Source: Flavobacteriaceae bacterium
Lineage (GTDB): Bacteria; Bacteroidota; Bacteroidia; Flavobacteriales; Flavobacteriaceae
Assembly: GCA_947379965.1 (NCBI GenBank)
Contig: CANCPC010000009.1
Location: 1-46,363 of the forward strand
Reading direction: 5' to 3'
Length of the DNA stretch: 46,363 nucleotides
In this document: in pieces, positions 33,712 through 42,374 of the stretch
Layout of the letters: every line of letters begins with the position of its first letter
How positions within the stretch are numbered: the stretch's first letter is position 1
Translations under genes and position numbers: made by a program
Notes under the pieces: model-generated
Told to the model about the DNA's origin: nothing
Databases searched by the model: none
What the model saw: only the letters and a program-made list of their open reading frames with translations

Positions 33712-35097
33712 TTAATTTACGATAATATCATCTATTTCGATCGTTGTTGTTACAGCTGAGGTACCACTATATTCAAAAATAAAGAACCCATTACCCTTTA
33801 AATTAGCTGGAATTACATAATTTCCACTATTGACAAAACTCGAAGCATATCCGTTTACATTTCCACTTGAAATCACAAAATTACTCGTAATATCGACTAA
33901 TGTTGCTTTACTTATATCTCCTTTAGGAACATAATCCGTCGAATAATATACTTTTAAAACCGAACCTAAATTGAAACCATCTTTGGTTTTGAACGAAAAT
34001 GTATTCCCAGGTGTAAAAGCAATTGGCATAGCCAAATAAGTCTTGTTTGAACCTCCAGAACCAAACGACGACATTTGGATATATCTGTTTCCGCTAAGTA
34101 ATTTCACATCCCAATACCTGGAACCAAAATATGCATCATTTACATATTTTGCAAAAATTGCTCCTTTTGTTGTTACGGCATAACTCTGGAAAGTCTCGGT
34201 GAAAGTTGGCAGATATTTTAGGGCTGTTCCGCCAATGGGCAAAATGTAATCCACCCGAGGATTTGGCATGTTTACATCACGTTGGGTTCGCATAATAATT
34301 TGGTAAACGGAGTTGTATTTTGTCAAAACGCCTCTTATTTTTCCTCTTCCTGACGGAACTTTATAACCAGCAAAATTGGCGTATCGGCTCGTTCTCACGA
34401 TTAAGGAATTGGTTCCGTTTGTGATATAAAGACTCGAATCATAATCGTCATTACGGTTAGTATCATACATTCCGCTTGACGATTCATCGGTAAATTGTAC
34501 GTTGTCAAACTCGACCAAAGTATTCAAAAAAGTATCCGTATTGGCTTGAGCCAAAGTGATTTTATGAATTAATGCATCATCGCTAACCAAATCGCACGAA
34601 GGAATTAGATTATTTTTATAGTTAGTTAATCGGTCAACAAAATATTGATCCGTTGGAGGTGCGCCAAATGTTAATCCCAGGGCAAGACTAGTTGGGTTTG
34701 CAAACGCCAATCCTTTTAGTTTTAAAAAAACCTTTTTACCAGCTTGAAGATTTTTGGTATACACATTAACTTCATCTATCGAAAGATTAAATCCTTTAGA
34801 TCCATCCAAAGGCTGAAAATACATGCTCTTATAGAAATTTCCGCCTTCATCGCTTGAGATTACATAAGCTTCAATAATATCATCTGCGGAATAAGTAGGT
34901 GTATTCGGAATTACACTGGGACTTTTTACCAGGGGGTTTTTAGCCACAGCATAAATATTGGCCACATCTTTTGTTTTTGACAATCCGGGATTGACGCAAT
35001 TATCCTGAACTGGAGCCTTATAAACATCATTTATACAGCTTGAAAAAATAGCCGATGCTCCAATAATAATAAAAAAGGTTCTTATTTTATTTTTCAT
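33712..35097 (-). CDS. DUF5689-type lipoprotein
   Basis: 461 residues. The N-terminus (FIIIGASAIFSSC, Cys at about 20) is a lipoprotein signal. The first half (about 40-265) resembles DUF5689, an OB-like domain found beside nucleases and TonB receptors. The C-terminal part (about 285-460) is beta-rich and has the ETFQSY-type opening and FIFEYSGTS end of a choice-of-anchor-J-like domain. It follows the TonB receptor by 12 bases, the place where a SusD-like binding lipoprotein usually stands, so it probably captures substrate on the cell surface. Substrate unknown. Confidence 0.85.
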   Translation of the reverse strand: MKNKIRTFFIIIGASAIFSSCINDVYKAPVQDNCVNPGLSKTKDVANIYAVAKNPLVKSPSVIPNTPTYSADDIIEAYVISSDEGGNFYKSMYFQPLDGSKGFNLSIDEVNVYTKNLQAGKKVFLKLKGLAFANPTSLALGLTFGAPPTDQYFVDRLTNYKNNLIPSCDLVSDDALIHKITLAQANTDTFLNTLVEFDNVQFTDESSSGMYDTNRNDDYDSSLYITNGTNSLIVRTSRYANFAGYKVPSGRGKIRGVLTKYNSVYQIIMRTQRDVNMPNPRVDYILPIGGTALKYLPTFTETFQSYAVTTKGAIFAKYVNDAYFGSRYWDVKLLSGNRYIQMSSFGSGGSNKTYLAMPIAFTPGNTFSFKTKDGFNLGSVLKVYYSTDYVPKGDISKATLVDITSNFVISSGNVNGYASSFVNSGNYVIPANLKGNGFFIFEYSGTSAVTTTIEIDDIIVN

Positions 35098-35109
35098 AAT
35101 GCTTGATTT

Positions 35110-37875
35110 TTAAAAGGTTAAATAGATATTTACCATATACGTTCTTCCGTATCCGTAGAAATATTTAGGAGAAAATACACTTGCTCCACCGCTTTGATGA
35201 TCTTCAAATTCTTGTCGGTAAGTGGCGTTTCTAGATTGCTCGAAACCGCCCGTTTTATAAGTAATATCTAGAACATTATTAACGGTTGCAAAAAGTCCCA
35301 AAGTTGTTTTTTTCATTCTCCAAGATTTTCCACCCACTAAATTTATCAGGAAGAATGCATCAAATTTTTCTTGTTTTAAATATTGATCCGCTAAGGATTG
35401 GTCTATTTTGATTCCTGTATTGTCAACGTTGCTATAAAAATTATCCGTTCTTAAAATGGAAGAAACGCTAAGATAATTATCCGCCAAATAATTGGCATTG
35501 GCACCAATCCACCAGAATTTTGGGTCTCTATATTCTATTCCAAATGAATACGCTTGTTGTGGCATTCCGGCTTGTTTGTATCCCATTAATTTGGCTTTCC
35601 CATAATTGGTAATGGTTGAAGAAGCATCATCGGTCAGACTTACATTCGGATTATTGGTGATGGTGTATTCGCCATAAGCAGCAACGCCCGTAAGCTTAAT
35701 TGTCGACGTCATTTGATACTCTAAACCAACTTCAATTCCTCTATTTTTCTTGTTTAAACCTGTGACAGCTTCCGAAACGTAAGCTCCGTTTCCGCTACTA
35801 TTTATGGCGTCGGCATAATAGAAATTGATGTTAGTTGCGTTTAATGTTTCGGAGAAATAGCCTGTAAATCTTGCCTTGAAAATGGGTGTTTTAATGATAT
35901 AACTCCAATCTAATCCTTTGATGGTTTCGCTTGTGATACCTTCAGTGGCAGAATTGTTTACACGCGCATTTGCGAAGACATCTTTTGTATTTGGCGCTTT
36001 TGTCATATAAATGGCATTGAAATCAATATAATTTCTTCCACTTATTTTATAGGTCAAACCGCCTTTAAATCCGAAATTATCAAAATTTATTTTTTCGCTT
36101 TTCCCAAAAGAATTCGTTGGATAATAACCATTTTTATACAAACCTTCTCTCTGAAAACTGGATCGTGAGAAAGATTGAGCCAAATAGAAATCTACTTTTT
36201 TATAGATAAATTTGAATTGAGTAAATGCCTCTAGTTTTGCAACAACGATATTATAATTGTAACCATATTGTTCGCCAACGCCTAAAGTTCGGAAAGGATT
36301 ATTCAAATCGGATTGTTGTTGATCTTGGGTTAAACCAAAAGTGCTGATATCAGTAAAATGGCTTCCGCCCAATAAATCAAGCATATTCTTAAAGTTTTTG
36401 GTTTTCGAATACAAATAATTCCCACCAGCTGATAACAAAATATTGTCGGTAAGTTGGGTTGAAAAAATCGTATTTGCTATGGCGTTACTTTCATCATTTC
36501 GATCTTCGTACAAAGCAAAACGGCTTCCGTTTACCAAGTTTTCTCCGTTGATTTTGTACATGTTTTTCCAGTCCAATTGCGGATTTGCAAGGAAATTTGT
36601 TTTAGTGTTTTCCGCATTCGAAATGTTTATTGGGCTGTCGCCAACATATATTCCATTCGAAAATAAATTGGCATAATAACTTGGTAATTTTCTATAATAG
36701 GTGGGATCAGGATTATCGGCTTTTGTGAAATCAATTCTACTATTTCCAATTTTTCCCGTCTGAAAAGAAATTGTGGTATTCAAGTTGGTTTTGGGATTTA
36801 TTTTCCAATAATGAGCCAACATATATATTGGTTCTTCGGTATTTTTCTCTCTTGAGTTTCTCGTTTTTCCGTCTTGAAAACCCCAATACGAATTGTATTT
36901 TAGACTTTCCAATTGGGATAATTCAGCTGTATTTGGTGCGTTTTTGCCTCTTTTGTTTTGGGCATAAATAGCCGTAAAATTTAAACTTTGTGTATCGTTC
37001 AATTTCTTTTCGATACTTATAAAAAGAGAATTAGCCCCATAATCCGTTCCGTCATAATACCCATTTTGAGCCCAACGTCTTGAACCCGAAATCACATATG
37101 CCCAACCGTTTTTATTCATTCCCGAGGCCGAAGTTGCCATTGCTCTAAAACTATAATTGGTATTAGTGCTCAGGAAAGATATTCTAGTTCCAGGTCTGTA
37201 AATTGAGGCACGCGTGTTTATTTCTTGTGTTCCAGCAATACCGCCAAATGCATAATCCGAAGGAGACGAACCACTTGAAAATTCTTGAATTTTTGTAGCA
37301 TCATTCAGTCCGCCCCAGTTGCTATATTGCGGTCTTCCGTCGGCAATTCGGTTCATAGAAACGCCATTTATCATCACTTTTGAATATTTGTTATCAATTC
37401 CCCTGACGCTAAATCGTGCTGCTCCAAAATTGAATGCCGCTGCTTGCAAAAAGGAATCACGAGAGGATTGTAGCATACTTGTCGTGCTTTCGGAACTGCT
37501 ATTGTCATCTTCCAAATCGTTTTCACTTAAAGTGATTAGTGCTAATTGCCTTTCTTGAGTTACGTCAAGTTCTAAAGCAATTGTTTCTAAATCCAATGGT
37601 TTTCCTTCCGCAATTATAATTTGAAGTAATTGCTCTTTGTAACCTTCACTTTTAATTAACAATAACTGCTCGCCCGTTATTAATTCTTCAAAAGAGAATT
37701 TTCCGTTTGCATCGGTAAGTTGTGTGAAATTCGTGTTTTGAATGGAGACTACCACATTTTCGATTGGTTCTTGTGTTTTAGAATCAATTATTTTTCCAGA
37801 AATAATAGTATTCGTTTGTCCAAAACCAAAACCTATTTGCAAAACCAAAAAGATAGTATAAAGAAGCTTTTTCAT
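35110..37875 (-). CDS. TonB-dependent outer-membrane receptor
   Basis: 921 residues. The signal peptide ends GFGFGQ. A carboxypeptidase-regulatory-like beta domain (about 25-100, GKIIDSKTQEPIENVVVSI) is followed by the plug (about 130-240, with FSVRGIDNKYSKVMINGVSM) and a long 22-strand-type barrel. The last residues YMVNIYLTF end in an aromatic, as outer-membrane barrels do. It imports a ligand with energy from TonB-ExbB-ExbD. It is co-transcribed with the DUF5689 lipoprotein (12-base gap) and divergent from a secreted nuclease, suggesting uptake of nuclease products or their phosphate. No SusC/SusD pair is present. Confidence 0.93.
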   Translation of the reverse strand: MKKLLYTIFLVLQIGFGFGQTNTIISGKIIDSKTQEPIENVVVSIQNTNFTQLTDANGKFSFEELITGEQLLLIKSEGYKEQLLQIIIAEGKPLDLETIALELDVTQERQLALITLSENDLEDDNSSSESTTSMLQSSRDSFLQAAAFNFGAARFSVRGIDNKYSKVMINGVSMNRIADGRPQYSNWGGLNDATKIQEFSSGSSPSDYAFGGIAGTQEINTRASIYRPGTRISFLSTNTNYSFRAMATSASGMNKNGWAYVISGSRRWAQNGYYDGTDYGANSLFISIEKKLNDTQSLNFTAIYAQNKRGKNAPNTAELSQLESLKYNSYWGFQDGKTRNSREKNTEEPIYMLAHYWKINPKTNLNTTISFQTGKIGNSRIDFTKADNPDPTYYRKLPSYYANLFSNGIYVGDSPINISNAENTKTNFLANPQLDWKNMYKINGENLVNGSRFALYEDRNDESNAIANTIFSTQLTDNILLSAGGNYLYSKTKNFKNMLDLLGGSHFTDISTFGLTQDQQQSDLNNPFRTLGVGEQYGYNYNIVVAKLEAFTQFKFIYKKVDFYLAQSFSRSSFQREGLYKNGYYPTNSFGKSEKINFDNFGFKGGLTYKISGRNYIDFNAIYMTKAPNTKDVFANARVNNSATEGITSETIKGLDWSYIIKTPIFKARFTGYFSETLNATNINFYYADAINSSGNGAYVSEAVTGLNKKNRGIEVGLEYQMTSTIKLTGVAAYGEYTITNNPNVSLTDDASSTITNYGKAKLMGYKQAGMPQQAYSFGIEYRDPKFWWIGANANYLADNYLSVSSILRTDNFYSNVDNTGIKIDQSLADQYLKQEKFDAFFLINLVGGKSWRMKKTTLGLFATVNNVLDITYKTGGFEQSRNATYRQEFEDHQSGGASVFSPKYFYGYGRTYMVNIYLTF

Positions 37876-37948
37876 AGTAATAAATTAATATTTGTAAGAA
37901 AAATTGTTTATTTAAAGAGGTTAAATTACGTTTTAAACAAATAAGAAT

Positions 37949-37956
37949 TACATTTG
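37949..37956 (+). promoter_or_regulatory. Likely -7 box for the nuclease gene
   Basis: TACATTTG, 39 bases before the ATG at 37996. It covers the alternative upstream start at 37954, supporting the later start. Confidence 0.45.
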
Positions 37957-37995
37957 GTATTAAATTTTTATAAGAAAAGTATTAAATATTTAACA

Positions 37996-39123
37996 ATGAA
38001 AAATTATGTTATCATTTCATTTATTTTAGGTTCAATTTATGGTACAAATGCACAATCAAAAAAATTCTTAGTTCATACGGTTGCCTTTTATAATTTCGAA
38101 AATTTATTTGACACCATCAAAGGAGCTAATTATGATGAGGATTGGCTACCAAATGGAGCGCAACATTGGACTTCTAAAAAATACAATCAGAAACTAGAGA
38201 ATCTTTCGAAAGTGCTAATGCAAATAGGCACAAATGAACAGCAAAAAGAGGCGCCAACATTTATTGGATGTTCCGAAGCCGAAAATCGTGGCGTTCTCGA
38301 AGATCTGATTAAAAAACCAAATCTTGCCAGAATTGATTACGGAATTGTGCATTTTGATTCGCCCGACAAAAGAGGAATAGATGTGGCGTTATTATATCAG
38401 AAGAAATATTTTAAGCCAACCACTTTTATCAATATTCCCCTTATAATTTTTAGAGATAAAAACAAAAAAGACACTAAAAATGAAATCGAAACGGAAAGAG
38501 AAATAGATGAAGATAAAGGAGAAACCGACAATGTAGAAGTCCTAAAAAACCAAAATAAGAAAAGAGTTTACACCCGAGATATTCTATTGGTCACTGGTTT
38601 TCTTGATGGAGAAGAAATAAATATTTTAGTAAATCACTGGCCATCGCGTTCTGGTGGAGAAAAGAAAAGCAGTAAGTTTCGCGAAGCTGCCGGAAGATTA
38701 GATCGCAAAATCATGGACTCAATTTATAAAGTAAATCCCGATGCCAAAATTATTTGTATGGGTGATTTAAACGACGGAACGTATAATAAAAGCGTGAAAG
38801 AAGGTGTTGGAGCCAAGTTAAAAAAATCGGAAGTAAAGCAATTTGGCGTTTACAATCCTTTCGAACAAATGTATAAGGACGGATATGCGACTTTATTTTA
38901 TCGAGATGCGGGCGATATTTTTGACCAAATTATGGTGTCTGAAACCTTAATCAAAGACGATCTTTCTTCTTTTCGATTTTGGAAATCTGGTATTTTTAAT
39001 AAGCCGTTTATGATTCAAACCACGGGACAATATAAAGGATATCCGCTACGACATTCGTTGAATGAGGTAGGATTTAGTGACCATTTTCCGGTTTATATTT
39101 ATTTAATCAAGGAAAAAAAGTGA
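37996..39123 (+). CDS. Secreted endonuclease/exonuclease/phosphatase-family protein
   Basis: 375 residues from the ATG at 37996; an upstream start at 37954 falls in the promoter. A signal peptide ends GTNAQ (to about 20). Family motifs follow: NFENLFD (33-39), the metal Glu in CSEAENRG (92-99), RGIDVALLY (126-134), NHWPSRSGG (213-221), GDLND and a terminal SDHFPV with the catalytic His. This fits an extracellular nuclease or sugar-phosphatase of the DNase I fold. An odd Lys/Glu-rich insertion occupies about 154-189. It is divergent from the TonB receptor and probably acts with it. Confidence 0.9.
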   Translation: MKNYVIISFILGSIYGTNAQSKKFLVHTVAFYNFENLFDTIKGANYDEDWLPNGAQHWTSKKYNQKLENLSKVLMQIGTNEQQKEAPTFIGCSEAENRGVLEDLIKKPNLARIDYGIVHFDSPDKRGIDVALLYQKKYFKPTTFINIPLIIFRDKNKKDTKNEIETEREIDEDKGETDNVEVLKNQNKKRVYTRDILLVTGFLDGEEINILVNHWPSRSGGEKKSSKFREAAGRLDRKIMDSIYKVNPDAKIICMGDLNDGTYNKSVKEGVGAKLKKSEVKQFGVYNPFEQMYKDGYATLFYRDAGDIFDQIMVSETLIKDDLSSFRFWKSGIFNKPFMIQTTGQYKGYPLRHSLNEVGFSDHFPVYIYLIKEKK

Positions 39124-39407
39124 ATTAGGAGGGTTTGAATTAAAAAATTTAAAAAAGAATTTAGACTATAATTCAAAATTATTACCTTGAATCGGGTAAA
39201 TGAGTTGTAATCCTAAATCATATCACCTTCCCTTTTAATGTAGACTTAGTCCTATATCATTTTAAACAAAAAAATAATGACAATTATCTATAAATTGAAA
39301 TAATATCAGACGTAAAACAATTAGGAATTGAAACTGTATTTAAGAAAATTGAAAAGAGAAAAACAATAAACAGTGAAAATTAAATAAAGCGTAAATTATA
39401 AATTCTT

Positions 39408-40133
39408 TTAATTTCTCCCTTTTTCTGTTGGATACAAACTAGGTAAATTTTCACTCTGCCAAAATTCCTTTGTATCGACATCCATAATGGTCAAAGGTCC
39501 TTTAAAAGCTGCTCCAGTATCTACGTTCCAAACATTAGCCATTTGAATAGGTATTGTTTTATTGATTCTAGAAACTGGAGTGTGACCTATGTAGATTTCT
39601 TTATATAAAGTCAGTCGTTTTGGATAATATAAATCATCCGTTTTCATCTTTTTGTCCAATGATAATGCGGTTTCCCAAAGTGTTCGATCCCAATAAAACA
39701 GTTTTGGGAAAAATTCGAAAACAACACCATTTACGTTGGTAAAACCAGCATGAATAAACAAACGATTTTGTTCGTCGAGATAATAATTGTCTAAAGATTG
39801 CAGGAATTCTATATGTTTCAGAATGGTTACGCCATCAATTGTCGAATAAGCCAAAACCGTAGATTCGCCGCCATGTTGGTACCAAGTAGGATTATCTTTG
39901 CTTTCGTTAAGCCATTCTGCCAATAATTCGTCGTGATTTCCACGAATAAAAATGCATTTATGGGTCGTTTTTAATCCTATCAAATAATCAATGACTTCGG
40001 GTGATTGGCTCCAGCCATCTACATAATCACCTAGAAAAATCAAAGTGTCTTTTGTAGTAACTTTGGCTCTTTCCATAATTTGGTGCAGCGCACGCAAACC
40101 ACCGTGAATGTCGCCTATGACAAGTGTTCTCAT
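39408..40133 (-). CDS. Metallophosphoesterase (serine/threonine phosphatase or ApaH-like)
   Basis: 241 residues with the calcineurin-type metal motifs GDIHGG (7-12), GDYVDG (35-40) and GNHD (65-68), then IGHTP and a later NVDTGAAFKG. This pattern is shared by bacterial PPP protein phosphatases and diadenosine tetraphosphatases; the sequence alone does not separate them. It starts 21 bases after the AlbA_2 gene, so the two are probably co-transcribed. The 284-base spacer before it (39124-39407) is AT-rich and holds only a 30-codon coding-looking stretch (39294-39383) that has no ATG. Confidence 0.88.
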   Translation of the reverse strand: MRTLVIGDIHGGLRALHQIMERAKVTTKDTLIFLGDYVDGWSQSPEVIDYLIGLKTTHKCIFIRGNHDELLAEWLNESKDNPTWYQHGGESTVLAYSTIDGVTILKHIEFLQSLDNYYLDEQNRLFIHAGFTNVNGVVFEFFPKLFYWDRTLWETALSLDKKMKTDDLYYPKRLTLYKEIYIGHTPVSRINKTIPIQMANVWNVDTGAAFKGPLTIMDVDTKEFWQSENLPSLYPTEKGRN

Positions 40134-40154
40134 TCTGTTTTGTTTATTATTTCT

Positions 40155-41294
40155 TTACTGAACATCATATTTCATCTTTCTCAAAATTCGCAAAGATTCT
40201 TTAAACGACAAATATACTTGAGCAAAAGGTTTTAAAAGCGGTTTTGCATCAATTAATTTTTGTTTGGCTTCTTCAAAACCATTCAGATAACAAATCATAA
40301 AAGCTGAAGGCAAATTTTCTAAATCTTTATGTTCTCGATCCGTTAAGGTAAGTCCTTTTTGGAGTTTATTGAGCAACGCAATATTCGAATTATAAATATG
40401 AAACAGCATTTTTCTATTGAACTCCGGCGGTTGAAAAAGGATTTTTCGGTCAATTTTATAATAGCCATTCTCTTCAAAATGAATTGTTTGTTGCTCTAAC
40501 GGATAATAACTTGTTTTGTCATTCAATCCTAAAGGAACATATTCAATGATCGTAAAAGAATCCTCGTTGAAAGTGATTGTGACCACATCCTGAGCCGAGT
40601 AAAACAGCTTAATTTGTTCGTTTATCAGTTCAATATCAACCCGCGACAAAAAGGTTTTTTCCCTTGATTTTTTAGGAACTCCCGCCCAACAAATGACAAA
40701 TAATTCCTTGAAAACCTTGTATTTTGGCGCCATATCTTTGTGCCGAAAATTCATAAAATCAATCACGCCGTCAAGAGTATGTTCGATGCTATTTCTAGAA
40801 TTATTTTCTATATCAATAACGGTTTCCGTATTTTGATAGTTTTTCTCAACTTCACCTTCAAAAGGCACCGTATTACTGCCACGGCGAATAAAAACACTAT
40901 TGATAGGAATCGTATGAATTCCTTTTTTGAAATGCGAAGTCTTATTCTTTGCTTTTATAGTCACTAATCCTATGACTTTATCTTTGGTCAAATTTGGAAA
41001 AGGTACATTTTCATATTGAATTTTCGGTGGATTTTCCAAGTAAGCATTAACCAAATTCTGAATGCGACTGTCGTCGAAAAAATCATCGCCAACAATTTCA
41101 TTGTCGTGGTCTTCAACACCCACAACGATATAGGAATTATTGGCAGGATTCGAATTAGACAAAGCGCAAATGTGTTTCAAAAACTTGGCTTTTCCCTCTC
41201 GTGAATGCAAATTTAACTGGCGTTTTTTATCATAAAAACTGCTCTCATCGTTGTGAGCCAATAGGTTTTTTATGAGAAGCCGTTTGTTAATCAT
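40155..41294 (-). CDS. AlbA_2/Schlafen-type ATP-binding-domain protein
   Basis: 379 residues. The N-terminal AlbA_2 (divergent AAA) domain (about 15-150) is recognised by DESSFYDKKRQLNLHSREGKAKFLKHICALSN, NNSYIVVGVEDHD and FIRRGSNT, the last being the RxG-type end of the domain. The C-terminal 220 residues match nothing I know. AlbA_2 proteins occur in regulators and in some defence systems; here the neighbour is a phosphatase, with no nuclease or toxin. It may act in signalling. Upstream is an inverted-repeat spacer. Confidence 0.82.
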   Translation of the reverse strand: MINKRLLIKNLLAHNDESSFYDKKRQLNLHSREGKAKFLKHICALSNSNPANNSYIVVGVEDHDNEIVGDDFFDDSRIQNLVNAYLENPPKIQYENVPFPNLTKDKVIGLVTIKAKNKTSHFKKGIHTIPINSVFIRRGSNTVPFEGEVEKNYQNTETVIDIENNSRNSIEHTLDGVIDFMNFRHKDMAPKYKVFKELFVICWAGVPKKSREKTFLSRVDIELINEQIKLFYSAQDVVTITFNEDSFTIIEYVPLGLNDKTSYYPLEQQTIHFEENGYYKIDRKILFQPPEFNRKMLFHIYNSNIALLNKLQKGLTLTDREHKDLENLPSAFMICYLNGFEEAKQKLIDAKPLLKPFAQVYLSFKESLRILRKMKYDVQ

Positions 41295-41296
41295 TC

Positions 41297-41404
41297 CGTT
41301 TAGATTTCTTAGACTGTCGAATTTTTAATCTTTAACTTCTTAGATTTTCGGATTATATAAACTTCAAATCTAAGAAGTCTAAGTTAGTCTAAAAATCTAA
41401 GTTA
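41297..41404. repeat. Inverted TCTAAG-rich repeat
   Basis: CTTCTTAGATTT (41336-41347) and AAATCTAAGAAG (41366-41377) are perfect 12-base inverted arms. Further TCTAAG words lie on the right side (41370-41401) and less perfect ones on the left. There is no 7-base period, so this is a different family from the GATT arrays. Confidence 0.75.
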
Positions 41405-42154
41405 GTTCCTTTTGACAATTGTGGCAGATGCTTGTGCTGTTGGCATTACCACTAAATCGGCAATATTTACATGATAAGGTCTAGAAACCACAAAGTGGAT
41501 AATATCGGCAATATCCGCTGCTTGTAAAGGATCAAGTCCTTTGTAGATAGATGCTGCTTTTTCGGTGTCTCCTTTAAAACGGACATCACTAAATTCGGTC
41601 GAAACCATACCAGGATGAATGGCTCCAACTCGAATTCCATAAGGATTCAAATCGATTCTCATTCCTTGATTCAGTGCGTCAACAGCATGTTTTGTGGAAC
41701 AATAAACATTGCCATTTGGATAAACTTCTTTGGCGGCCGTGGAACCAATGTTGATAATATGTCCTGATTTTCGTTCGATCATTTGAGGAATTATAGCTTT
41801 CGAAACATACAAAAGTCCTTTAATATTAATGTCTATCATGGCATCCCAATCGTCTAAATCTCCATTTTGAATCGGGTCTAAACCATGTGCATTTCCAGCA
41901 TTATTGATTAAAACATCAATTTTCGAAAAGGCTTCTGGCAAAGAATTGATGCTTTCAAACACCGCTTTTTTATCCCGAACATCAAATGATAAAGTGTGGA
42001 CTTCAGTAAATTCAGAAAGTTCTTTTTCGAGTGCTATTAGTCGATCTTCTCGGCGTCCGCAAAGGATAATTTTATACTTGTTTTTCGCTAAAATTTGTGC
42101 TGTTGCTTTTCCAATTCCGCTTGTTGCGCCAGTAACCAAGGCTGTTTTGTTCAT
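41402..42154 (-). CDS. Short-chain dehydrogenase/reductase (YdfG-like)
   Basis: A cytoplasmic NAD(P)-dependent oxidoreductase, 250 residues. TGATSGIG (8-15) binds the cofactor and NNAG (84-87) follows. The catalytic residues are Ser138, Tyr151 and Lys155 (YCSTK). The sequence most resembles the YdfG 3-hydroxy acid/serine dehydrogenase group, including RFKGDTEKA near 190. Arg34-Arg35 after the Rossmann fold suggest NADP. Substrate is a guess. It lies downstream of the aldo-keto reductase across a repeat-filled gap. Confidence 0.9.
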   Translation of the reverse strand: MNKTALVTGATSGIGKATAQILAKNKYKIILCGRREDRLIALEKELSEFTEVHTLSFDVRDKKAVFESINSLPEAFSKIDVLINNAGNAHGLDPIQNGDLDDWDAMIDINIKGLLYVSKAIIPQMIERKSGHIINIGSTAAKEVYPNGNVYCSTKHAVDALNQGMRIDLNPYGIRVGAIHPGMVSTEFSDVRFKGDTEKAASIYKGLDPLQAADIADIIHFVVSRPYHVNIADLVVMPTAQASATIVKRN

Positions 42155-42218
42155 GTTTTATTTTTTTTATTTTGAAATCTAAAATCTGTCCCGTGAAACC
42201 AAGGTTATTAAGTTAAAG

Positions 42219-42342
42219 GATTTTTGATAGAAGATTAACGATTTATGATTTCAGATTTTGTGTTAATAAATAGAATGTTGTTGGTTTTACGAGACTCCCA
42301 CATCTGAAATCAAAAATCGTTAATCAAAAATCTTCAATCAAG
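42219..42342. repeat. GATT array with inverted partner
   Basis: Left arm: G at 42219, 42226, 42233, 42240, 42247 and 42254. Right arm: C of AATC at 42304, 42311, 42318, 42325, 42332 and 42339. Both have an exact 7-base period, six units each, 41 bases apart. The right arm contains the same ordered units as the array at 821. Confidence 0.9.
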
Positions 42343-42374
42343 TTTGTTGTTTTGTTTTTATTTCTGAAACCTGA

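Noticed and set aside
40155..41294. Defence system built on the AlbA_2 protein and the phosphoesterase
   Set aside because: There is no nuclease, toxin, integrase or foreign composition around them; a housekeeping signalling role is as likely.
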